Positions 22,166 through 33,300 of a stretch of DNA of 64,000 bases are shown one piece after another. The translations under genes were made by a program, and so were the position numbers. The notes beneath the pieces are model-generated. The model made no database searches, was not told where the DNA came from, and worked only from the letters and a program-made list of their open reading frames with translations. This DNA comes from Ovis canadensis. Its lineage: Eukaryota > Chordata > Mammalia > Artiodactyla > Bovidae. The stretch covers positions 33,458,501 to 33,522,500 of the forward strand of contig NC_091255.1 in the NCBI RefSeq assembly GCF_042477335.2. Direction: 5' to 3'. How positions within the stretch are numbered: position 1 is the first letter of the stretch; each line of letters starts with the position of its first letter.

Positions 22166-22475
22166 TTGCATTTCTCTAATAATTAGTGGTGTTTAGAATC
22201 TTTTCATGTACTTTTTAGCCATCTGTATATCTTCTTTGGAGAAATGTCTACTTAGATCTTCCTCCCATTTTTTGGTTGGGTTGCTTGTGTTTTTGATATT
22301 GAGCTGCACAAGCTGTTCATATATTTTGGAAATTAATGCCTTGCCAATTGCTTTGTTTGCAAATATTTTCTCCCATTCTGAGGGCTGTCATTTTGTTTTG
22401 CTTATGGTTTCCTTTGCTGTGCAAAAGCTTTTTTTGTTTCATAAGGTCCCATTTGTTTATTTTTGTTTTTATTTA

Positions 22476-23310
22476 TAATTGTCCAAACTTATGAGCCTCC
22501 AAGGTGCCCTTCAGAGGTGAATGGATAAATTGCAGTCCATCCAGACAGAGGAATACTATTCAGCACTAAGCAAAAATGAAGCTCTCAAGCCATAAAGCAA
22601 CATGGAAGAAACTTCGATGCAAATGACTAAGAGAAAGAAGGCAGTCGGCAAGGGCTCCATGCTGTACAGTTTCAACTGTATGACATTCCAGAAAAGGAAG
22701 ACTATGGAGACAGTAAAAATTTCAGTGGTTGCCAGAGGATGAGGGGAGGGAGGGATGATCAGGCAGAGTACAGAGGATTTTAGGGCAATAAAATTGTTCT
22801 GTAAGACACGATAATGATGTGCATGCGTGCTTAGTAGCTCAGTCGTGTCCGAATCTTTGCAACCCCATGGACTGATAGCCGGCCAGGCTCCTCTGTCCAT
22901 AGGGATTCTCCAGTCAAGAATACTGGAGTGGGTAGCCCTTCTCCAGGGGATCCTCCTGACCCAGGGATCGAACCCTTGTCTCTTAGTCTCCTGCAGTGAC
23001 AGGCGGATTCTCTACCACTAGCACCATGGACTCCAGTTCATAATGATAGGTACAGGTGGTACTCATTTGTCCAAACCCATAAAAGGGACAACACCGAGAG
23101 TGAACTCTAATGTGAATGATGGACTCCGAGTGATGAGGACGTTTCAGTGTAAGTCCCTCAACTGTGACAAGTGTCCTGCTCTGGGCAGGGGTGTTGATAA
23201 TGGGGGAGGCCAAGCATGTGTGAGAGCAGAGGGGTAAGTGGGAAATCTAAATATTTTGCTCAATTTTCTGTGAACCTATGACTGCTCTTAAGAAATAAAG
23301 TCTATTAAAA
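22476..23310 (+). mobile_element. Old L1 3' end interrupted by Bov-tA
   Basis: L1 pieces 22476-22815 (AATGGATAAATTGCAGTCCA; GAGGGAGGGATGATCAGGC) and 23031-23310 (ACCTATGACTGCTCTTAAG) end in poly(A). Confidence 0.8.
22818..23030 (-). mobile_element. Bov-tA SINE nested in L1
   Basis: Antisense copy, TTAGTAGCTCAGTCGTGTCC start, with the standard body. Confidence 0.9.
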
Positions 23311-23404
23311 AAAAATAGTGTCCCTTGTTTGGGTTTGTCTGAGATTCTGTCGTGATTAGACCGGGGCCATGCAATCCTGGTGGGAATTCTGCCCCTCATT
23401 AGTG

Positions 23405-23565
23405 ATGCTGTTTTATTTATTTGACTGTGCTGGGTCTTAGCTGTGGCACATGGGATCTTTCAGTTGCAGCATGAAGGGGTCTAGTTCCCTGACTAGGGTT
23501 TGAACCTGGGTCTCCTGCATTAGGAGCACGGAGTCTTAGCCACTGGACTGCCAGGGAAGTCCCTA
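23405..23565 (-). mobile_element. CHR-type SINE
   Basis: TTTGACTGTGCTGGGTCTTA start, ending TGGACTGCCAGGGAAGTCCC. Confidence 0.88.
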
Positions 23566-24187
23566 GAGAGACACTTTAAGAGCATGCCAATGTTTTGCCC
23601 TTCATCAAAAATCTCCCCTTAAATTTCACATCCACTGGTGAACTTTGCCCCCGGGCTGCCTTCCTGTTGGCAGCCCCTCATCGTCTTTGTCTCTCTCCAG
23701 GTAGGACTTTACGCAGGAGCAGGGGTTAACCTCCACTTACGGTCCAGTCCAGTGTCGCTCTCCTGGCCAACACCTAGGACCCAGATTCAAATCCCTCGTT
23801 CAAGTCCTTCTCGTGTGTGGCAGCCAGACCCTCCCCTAGCACACGGGACTCTAGGAAACTCCTCTCACTTCCTGTCCTGCAAAGCTTCTGTTTCTCAGGG
23901 CAGCTACCGGATCGCAGGCTGGGTCAAAAGGACCAGTTACTCTGGGTGGTGGGCCAGGAGCTCTCTTCCCCCACCTCGAGCCTCAGGGGCTGTGGATGGT
24001 GAAATCTCACCAGTGAGGCTGCAGTGGGCTCAGCAGAGACCTGTGATAAGATCCTGAGCGGTTAGGGCAGCTGCTTTGAGGTTGGGCGACTGGGAGCCCA
24101 CAGGAAGTGACTCTGTGCAGAGCTGATGTGTCTTTTATCCCGGCATCCATCCTGGGACGGGAGCTGTAGGCTGGAGAGGCTGGGGGC
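23566..24187 (+). promoter_or_regulatory. SPNS3 5' flank / probable 5' UTR and proximal promoter
   Basis: Repeat-free DNA between a CHR-type SINE and the SPNS3 start codon. It is GC-moderate, without a clear CpG island, consensus TATA box or Inr that I can defend. An ATG at 24126 opens a 76-codon frame overlapping the SPNS3 start in another frame (ends 24356). Placement of the promoter here is by position only; the transcription start cannot be read from sequence. Confidence 0.4.
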
Positions 24188-24383
24188 ATGTCTGTGGAGT
24201 TCAGGCAGTCAGAGGGGCTTCACAGTCAGTCCCCGGGGCCAGATGGACCTTCGAGGGCCGCGGACACAGACTCTCCATCCATGCCCGCGCCCTGGAGCCT
24301 GCCCCGTTGGAGAGCTTATGTGGCTGCTGCTGTGCTCTGCTACATCAACCTCCTGAACTACATGAACTGGTTCATCATTGCAG
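24188..24383 (+). CDS. SPNS3: SPNS3 coding exon 1 (residues 1-65 plus first base of 66)
   Basis: The start ATG at 24188 follows an in-frame stop (TAG, 24167-24169), with G at -3 and T at +4. It encodes a Pro/Ser-rich cytosolic N-terminus, then [20 protein letters not shown] and WFIIA, the TM1 segment. The donor is GCAG|GTGAGG at 24384, phase 1. In recalled human SPNS3 the start is four codons upstream (M-A-G-G-M); here that codon reads GAG, so the second Met is used. N60-W61 (24365-24370) sit where SPNS1/2 have Asp-Arg. Confidence 0.95.
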
Positions 24384-27300
24384 GTGAGGCAGGGGCCGGG
24401 CAAGCTGGGCAGCACCTGCCACCAGCTGGTGCTGTGGGTCCACAGTGACCCTCCATCCAGCAAACTTTCTCCTTGTGCGGCACATCTCTGCTATTCTCAC
24501 CTCTGCGCCCCCACCCCCCGCAATGGTTTCAGGCCAGCCTGAATGGGGAGAGGACCAAACGAGTTCCCAATGTATCCCCCGACTGAGTGTGCCTACAGGT
24601 GTGGGTGCTTGATGGCAGTGGGTAGGTGAGGACTCCAGGGAGGGCTGGGCCTCGGACAAAGCTCTGGAAGTTCTGGGTGGAACGTTGAGGTGAGGTCCTG
24701 GCGTAGGACAGGGTGGCCTGGCTCTGCTTCCAAGAAAGGACCAGCTGGCTGCTTGTTTCTGGGGCAGCAGGCGGCGTGCAAACCTTGCACATTCTGCCTT
24801 CCTTCCTGTAGGCCCCAGGGCTCAACTCGCTCTGTCTGCATGTCACCACTTCTTCGTTCATTCGTTCAAAGTTCAACCTTCTTTTCTGCCTTGATCATGC
24901 ACTCATTCAAGATGAACTGAGTGCTATGGGCCTTGGGGACCCAGTGGAGGGGGATTCAACCTTGTAGCTCCTGAACACAGGAATGACCATCTCATGCGGC
25001 AGAGAGAGAAAATTGTTAATAGGACTCCTGCGAGACAGAGAGATGCAGCCAGACGAGGAAACATGGGTTGCGGGGAGGGTACCTGGGGAGCTCAGAGGAG
25101 GTGTCTGCAGCAGCTGGGCTCCTTGAGGCCAAGATGTGGATTAATCAGTTACCAGCTCGCAAATGCAGAATGAAGGTGACTTGGGGATTGCAGACAGCAC
25201 CAGACCCTGTGGGTGACTGCCTTTGAAGAGCTCAGAGGGACACAGAACACATGTTCAAGTGTCTCTAATCCAGGACAGAGCTGAGTGACTATTAGCTGGA
25301 CAGCCCCAGGATGAAAAAATAGGGGGCTTTCCTGGTGGCTCAGATAGTAAAGAATCTGCCTGCAATGCGGGAGACCAAGGTTGGATCCCTGAGTCAGGAA
25401 GATCCCCTGGAGGATGAAACAGCAATCCACTCCAGTATTCTTGCCTGGAAAATCCCATGGACAGAGGAGCCTGGTGGGCTACAGTCTGTGGGGTCACAAA
25501 GAGCTGGAGACAACTGAGCAAATAACTTTCCCAGGATGAAACACTGAGGGTTCAGAGAGAATTCACAGATGAGGGGCAGAAGGTTTGGGTCTTGAAGGCT
25601 GAGAAAAGCAGGGAATGGGGCAAAAGTGCAGGGTCTGATCAGAGGTGGAGAGAGATGGAGAAAGCAGGAAATTATTCTGAAAGAGTATTTGGGGCTGTAT
25701 CATAGGTTTCTCGGGGACCAGGCTGGGAGCTTGCACTTCCTGCTGAAACAATGGGGAGCCACGGAAAATTTTCAGGTGGGGAGACTGTAACTGGGGTTGA
25801 GGCTCTGATGGAGGCCACAGGAGACACAGAGGTCAGTCAGAGGCTACTGCGATAGATCAGGCTGAAGCTGAGGAGCCCTGCATTGGAGTTGGGGTGGAGG
25901 GCTTGAAGAGGAGGGGAAGGGGCAACTGGGGGTATGGAGGTCTTTCAGCCCCCGAGGACTGAAAGGACTTCCTCTGGCTGTGTGAGTAGCAGGGCCATGG
26001 TTATTGGGTTGAGGGAGGCCTGGGGAAGTGAAACCTTGCCCGGTGCCTGGGGACTGTTGAGGCAGGTGGTTCTCACGCTCCAAGAATTCTCTTGCGTGAA
26101 GCAGGTCTCTGGGAGGCCAGAGTGATAGCAGAAAGGTGAAAACAAGGCTGGACCCACACTCGGTGCCCCGGCTGCCTCCAGAGCAGCATGGGGCTTGGAG
26201 GAGCCCAGGAGTGGCCAAAACAAGGGGCTGAGTCCAGTCCCTAAAATGAATGCGATTGTAGAGAATTTTTTACTTAGCCATTGACTTAAAATAATTTTAT
26301 TTATTTATTTAGGTTTGGCTGTGCTGAGTCTTTGCTTTTCTCTAGTTGCGGCAAGCAGGGGTTACTCTCTAGTTGCGATGCACCGGTTTCTCATTGCCGT
26401 GGCTTCTCTTGTTGTGGAGCACAGGCTCTAAGGCATGTGGGCTTCAGTAGTTGCTGTTCCTGGGCTCTAGAGCGCAGGCTCAGTAGTTGCGGTGCCCAGG
26501 CTTAGTTGCTCTGCGTCATGTGGGATCTTCCTGGACCAGGGATCGAACCCATGTCTCCTGCATTGGCAGGTAGATTCTTTACCACTGAGCTACCAGGGAA
26601 GCCCACCATTGACTTTGCTTATCTGTGTTGTCTCTTTCTTGACAATGAATATATCTAATTCATGTAATTAAAAGTATTAAGAGAGAAGGAAAGACATAGA
26701 AGCTAGTATCTGGATTTTGTGGCAATTGGGTCCAAAGTAAATATCAGAACAAAAATCTCTTATTTGACTTCTCTGTTTCTTCCATCTTTTTCACCCACTG
26801 GCAGGTCTTCGAGGTGTGAATGGCAGGTTTTCTTCTTCATTGTGGGGGCGTTTCTGCAGAGCCCCATTTGTGACACTGGGTGGGAGGGTAGGCTGCCTCT
26901 GGCTGGGATGGTCCCAACTGTACAGCCATAGGTGGCTGAGACCTCTGTTTCTCAATCTGTATAATGGGGACAGTGATACTGATGGCCCTCAGCCATCTCA
27001 TAATTCAAAGTGATGACAGGGTCAGAGCCTCACAGCTCAGATAAGTAGGTGCCTTGGACCCTGACTGGCTTTGATATACTACTAGGGACTGACGGGATAT
27101 TAGGCTAGCAAGATCTTAGAGCAAGAACCTGCAACCTTCAGGGAGGTGGGGCCAAGGTCAGACCTAAATGGGACCTATCTCTGAAGTTCTCACAGGCACT
27201 CCATGTCGGTGTGTTCATGCCTCTAGAAGAACATGCTGTGTGTGCACGTGGGCCAGGCCAGGGCACATATATCTTTGTGTGTACATGCTCATGCATGTAT

Positions 27301-30300
27301 ATGTGTATCTATGAATATCTGGAGTTTGTATACAAGTAAGGCTGCTGCGCTGCACAGTTTCAGGGACTTTCATTACACCGTAGTCTAAGTGGATGGCTGC
27401 CAGTCATTCCGGGGCTTCCCAGGTGGCGCAGTGGTAAAGAATCCGCCTGTCAGTTCAGGAGACTCAGCTTCGATCCCTGGGTCAGGAAGATCCCCTGGAG
27501 GAAGGAATGAAACACTCCAGTATTCTTGCGTGGAGAAGCCCAGGGACAGAAGGGCCTTGTGGGCCACAGTCCATGGGGTCGCAAAGAGTCAGACACAACT
27601 GAGTGAGCACACCAGTCACTCTGACTATGGTGTGAATGGCAGGCCTGCATATGTGCAAATGCACATGTGCCTGTGGGTGTGTCTTTATGTGTACCTCTCA
27701 GTGTACATGTGTGTGGATGTACGAGACTGGACTTACAGGGCTGTGAGTGCTGGCTCCTGTGTGTGAGCGTCTCTGCTTCTGGGAGTATATATCTCCGGGT
27801 GTGCCTGTTTGTATGTGCCTATGTGGATCTGCATGTCTGTGATGTGTGAGCATGTGTGTGTAGTCCGGGCATGCAGGCTCGTGTGCGAATTGGTATGTCT
27901 GTGCCTTTGGGATATGCTGGATCCTGTGTGTGTGTGTGTGTGTGTGTGTGTGGTTGTGCGCATGTGTGGGAGAGGGGGATGAGAAGAGTGGGCCCAGGTG
28001 CCATGTCTGTGCTGAGCTGGTCAGCTGTGAGCCTGTCCCAAATGCAGAGGCAGCTGCCTTTGGAGGCCTGGCAGGCAACTTCCCGTTTCCTGAGCGCTGT
28101 CCATCTGTCCACAGGAGTGCTGCTGGACGTACAGAAGTTTTTCCATATTAGTGACAGCAATGCTGGTTTGCTTCAGACAGGTAAGGAGGGAGTCCCCAGC
28201 CTGGGGTCGTCAGCTCATGCTGGGCGGGGGTCTTTTGGCAGGTCCTGTTCTCTGTGCAGCTCCAGCTGCTGGTGAGGGAGCCAGCCTGAGCCCCACTGAG
28301 TCCCCTGGTGCAGAGGATGGGTGGTGTTTGGGTGGAAGGGACAGTCTGTGTCAGAGAAGGAGGCAGCAGAGGCTGGGATCTGGTGCCTGAACAGCCTCTT
28401 AGGGTTTGAGGGTGAGTGCTGTGGCAAGGAGGCTTCCTTGGTGGCTCAGCGGTAATGAATCTGCCTGCAAAGCAGGAGCCACAGGAGACACGGGTTCTGT
28501 CCCCAAGCTGGGAAGATACCCTGGAGGAGGTCTTGGCAGCCACTCTAGTATTCTTGCCTGCGCAGAGTTGGACACAACTGAAGCAACTTAGCATGCACAC
28601 AGGCTGGGGAAAGAAGGGAGGCATCTGGGGATTGAAAAGGCTCCCAGGCTTCAGATCCTGGCTGGGGAGTTGGTCATTTGTCCTTCATGTCTATTAAGCT
28701 CAGCTTTGTAGCTGGGGTTAGAATTTCTAATATGTGCTTTCTTCTTAGGGATCTGAAAACCCTGGTGACTAGGACCCAGACAGACAGACAGTGGACTTCC
28801 CTTGTGGTCTAGTGGTTAAGATCTGTGCTTCCAATCTGTGCTTCCACTGTAGGTGTGGGTTCGATCCCTGGTCAAGGAACTAAGATCCTGCGTGGTGCAG
28901 CCAAAAATAAAAAAATAAAAGTAGATTGACAGACAGCGACACATATCCACAGGGGCTCAGATGGGGTCTGGGCCCACTGGGGCCTACAGTCCAGCAGAGG
29001 GGAGCAGCCACGCCTTCCATTTCCAGGTGGGGGCAGTTGGGGTCATGAGGTGCTAACTCTTTCTCTATGGGTTTCTGGATGGTGACACACAGATGCACAC
29101 ACGTACCCACGTGTGTGCACACCCTGTCACAACATAGGATACACACGTGTGCTCTTTACTATTTTGAGAATCCCTGTGCGGATCCTCAAGCCCATATATT
29201 TCTTTCCTAAGATAGATCTGCCTGAGAACAAGCATCTGGGTCTTTTTTCCCACCTCCCCTTTAATACTTACCTGCCCACTATTTTGGGGAGGAAAATACA
29301 GCTCTCCCCATTCTGAGTTTTACTAGGTGTAAAAAACCTCCAGGGGAGACTTCCCTGGTGGTCCAGCAGCTAAGACTCTACCCTCCCACTCCAGGGGGCC
29401 CAGGTTCAGTCCCTGGTCAGGGAACTAGATTCCACATGCTGCAAGGAGGAGCCTGAGTAGTGAAACTAAGACCTGGTGCACCCATATAAACAAATAGAAT
29501 ATTTAACGCCCCCCCGCCTGCCTCCGTATCAGACAGAGGGACCCTTCACGGCTGCTGGCTTCTGCTGACGAGGCCCTGCGGGCAGGACAGATGTTTGCTC
29601 TAGGCCATAAACCCGGGATGGCAAGGTGCCAAGCCTTATCTCGCTGGCCTGTGCGCGTGTGTGACAGTATTCTCTTTATCTACAACTGAGAATTCAGAAG
29701 TGAGATGGTTGTCTCAGGGATGGGTATCAACACATTCATTTCAATTAAAAAAAAAATGAAGCTGTACAGTGGAAACCAAGATAACCACTGTAAATCAACA
29801 AAACCCCAGTAAAAACTAATTAAAACAACTAAGCTGACATTTTCATATCTTTCTCACAATCAGTCTGATTTGCCCTATCGATTTGCCAGATGAGGACTGA
29901 CTTTGCCCATAAGGCTCTATGATGCATGTTTTCCATGAACTTGATCTGCAGCCCTAAGGACTGATGACAATCTAGTTTAAAAAATACAATCACGGCTGGA
30001 AATCACATCCTTTGCAGCTAGTTAAACTTACGATAAAAAATGCCTTAGATGTCAGCTGAAAACATGCAAAGGGGTACACGGTTCTACAAATGGAGGCACC
30101 AAACCAGAGTTAGATCATTGCGTTAGCTGGCCGTCTTTCCCAGCTGCTCTTATCTCAGGGCTAAGGTGGGCACATGGTGCTCATCTTCCAGTCATACTGT
30201 AGCAAGAGGGAGGCTTTCTAGGCTCAATACCCAGAACCTTCTAGATTAAACAGATAATGGAAGTTGAGTCAGTATTTCCCTTCCCTGGTTCTTACCATGG

Positions 30301-33300
30301 TGACCAGGATTACTACTGCAAGGCCCCTGATAAATGAGTTGTGTGGAGGGAGAAGTCTGTGTGAGAGAGACAGGACAGGAGAGAGGGAGAGAGGGAAAGC
30401 CTGTGAACACAGAGATGTGCTTGTTAGTGTGTAGTGGGGATGTGCCTGTGCGTATAAGTGTTTGAGACTGGATGAAGGGAAGGGTCTTTTCTGCAGAAGT
30501 AGCCCAAACAGGTATGTGGGAAGGGCAGTGAGCTTGGAGGCCTGACAACCAGGCTTGTCCCCGGTGGCTTCGGTGAGTCTTCTTACTTTTCTGAGTCACC
30601 ACAGGGGTGCAGACTGGAGGAAACTGATGGCTCAGAGGGCTCAGTGTAGCTGTAAGAATGGGGTGGGAGGTGGGGCGAAGCAGTGGTCAGACACCCCCCA
30701 CCCCCTCTACCCCACTGCAATGGGACAGAGAAGCTGCTGGAGTTAGTTAACTGATTTACAATATTTAAAACAAACACTGATGTGGCTTTTACCATGTGCC
30801 AGGTGCTGTTCTAAGGGCTTAATAACATGTAGCCATTTAATCTTCACAACAATCCCACAAGGCAGGGGTTATTATTATTATGCCCATTTTACAGATGGCA
30901 AACCTGAGGCACAGAAAGCCAATGGGGCTTCTGAAGGCCACATAGCTTGCAAGTGAGAGAGCTGGGATTCAAATCCAGATGGTTGCTTATGGAGTCCTTC
31001 TCTGAACCTTGTGCTCCTTAATGACTTCCACCTTGTCACAGGAATGATTTGAATCTGGAGATGCTGGGAGTGAAGGTGTGCCTGCCTTCCACTTAGAGAC
31101 AGGCTTCTCCATTCCAGGAGATCTGCTGGTTTAAAGTGTTTATATCCTGCGGGTGGCTCAGTTGTAGAGAATCTGCCTGCCAATGCAGGAGGTGCAGGAG
31201 ACTTGTGTTCCATCTCTGGGTCGGAAAGATTCCCTGGAAAAGGAAATGGAAACCCACACCGGTATTCTTGCCTGGGAAATCCCATGGACAGAGGAGCCTG
31301 GTGGGTTGTAGTCCATGGGATAGCAAAGAGTCCAACAGAATTTAGCGACTGAGCATGCACACACACGTACTGTGAGGGATCCCTACCCCTAATCTCATAA
31401 AGTATTAGAACATTTGGGGAAATAGAACCTTTAGGTGACAAAGATATGTGTTAACAAGACACAAAACAACTTCCCCAGAGAAAGATTGATACATCTGATT
31501 ACATCAAAGCTAAATTTTTCTGTATGATGGTGATTGAAACTATAAATGCAATTAGCAATAATAATAGATAACATCTGTTGGGTATTTACAGAAAGCCTAT
31601 CTTTTATATGCTTTATTTTATTTAATCTTCTTCATAAGCTTAGGGGGGAAGTACTATTACTTTTGTACTCTGATAAAAGGGGAATCAGAAAGTAAAGGAT
31701 TTTGTCCAAAGTCACACAACCAGGAAGCGGTGGGGTCAGAATGTCAGCCCAGGAATTCAGTTTCAGAATTTGATTTTAAATCCTTAAAACAAATGTAAGG
31801 GACTGGAGAAATTATCAACAGAGAGCCAACAGAAAAAAATAGGCTGAGGATGTGAACACAGGGGCTGATACTCAGCCTCACTGGGGAAAAGGATGATGCT
31901 GATTAAAACGTCGGGGAGACACCATTTGTGTTTTAACCATTAAATGAACAAAAATAAATCGATTCATCCTATCAAGTGTCAGCAAACAATATGTAATACT
32001 TCTATTCCAGCGTAAATTGATAGAGCCTTTTTGGAGGCCAATTTTCGCATTTCATTTTGGCAGTAGTTATTAAATTTTTAAATGCCGTTGACATCAAAGA
32101 CCATTCTCTGCGGAGTATTAGGTCAAACCACATTCAATTGCCGTTTTTGTAGGTCAAAACTGGCTTAATTTCCGCCAATTGCTCATGGCGTAACCCAATA
32201 CGAGAACGGGTCAGGGCAAAGTGGGAGGGGCTGGAACCTGAGTTGGGACGCCTCTGGGCATTCATTGGACTTAGAAAACGTCAATCATCTGTGCTTAGTG
32301 AATGAAGACGCAGACGCTGGGCGGGGCCCCGAAGAGCCCAAGACCCTTGGGTGGGGGGACCGGGTGGCAAAGGGTTAGACCTTACCCTGGCCACCTGCTG
32401 GCTCTCGGAGGCAGCGGACTCAGCGAGAAGGATAGAGGCGATTTTATCTGAGGAACAGAAGCAGTAAAGGTATACCTATCCACATGGTGTAGTTAAGCAA
32501 AAACGTGGCAATTTCTTTGTCTTCGCAGAATAGTAAACGCATTCATTAATCCAGTCACCAATTCATAAGTGTTAGGTACTTTGGAAAAATGGTATAAATA
32601 CAAGTGCAGCGTCAGGGGAATGTTTTACTTAGGAAAACCAAGTCCCTTCCAGCCTCCAGGGGCCGCTGGTTTATAATCAGTGTGCTCATTCTTCACCGTG
32701 CTCATCTGCTCAAAGCAGGCATCTGGCCCACACCCCGCCCACCTGGCCTTCCACCCGCTACCTCCAGCAGGGGCCTGAGAGCAAAATTTCACCAGGCCCA
32801 AAGTCAGGTTCACAGGGGTGGGAGTTCTCCTAAAGACAGGGCCCTGGCGTCTCCGTGCCAGACCCTGTGCTCACTCCTGTCTCACCTTTACACAGCCTGG
32901 GAGGGGGGAATGTTGACCTCCACTGTTAGGCTGGTGCTCAGAGAGCACTCCTTAGTCACCCAAGGCTGCACAGTGAGCTAGCCGCAGAGCTGAGATTTGA
33001 GTCCGGCCCAGCCCTCCCCCACCCCTTTCCTCCCACTCCCCCTGACTCTGGGCTGTGGCGGGGATTGGGGGATTCAGCTTAGGTTTTTCTCTCGTTGGTT
33101 TCTACTCACTTTAAAGCGAGCTGAGTCAGTTTCCTTTTCTGGGCCTACTGGAGCCTTCTGCTGCATGCTGCCCCTTGTGTGTCTCTTCCAGTCTTCATCA
33201 GCTTCCTGCTGCTGTCTGCACCTGTGTTTGGCTACCTGGGCGACCGACACAGCCGCAAGGCCACTCTGAGCTTCGGTATCCTGCTCTGGTCCGGAGCCGG

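Larger units (their letters stand above)
20585..22475 (-). mobile_element. L1 3' part (antisense) with nested BovB and nested L1 tail
   Basis: L1 pieces 20585-21026, 21647-22002 and 22166-22475 form one antisense element (GCAGTATAGTTGATTTACAA; GGGTATATGCCTAGTAGTGG; TTGGTTGGGTTGCTTGTGTT). They are split by BovB (21027-21646) and an AT-rich L1 3' tail (22003-22165). Confidence 0.88.
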
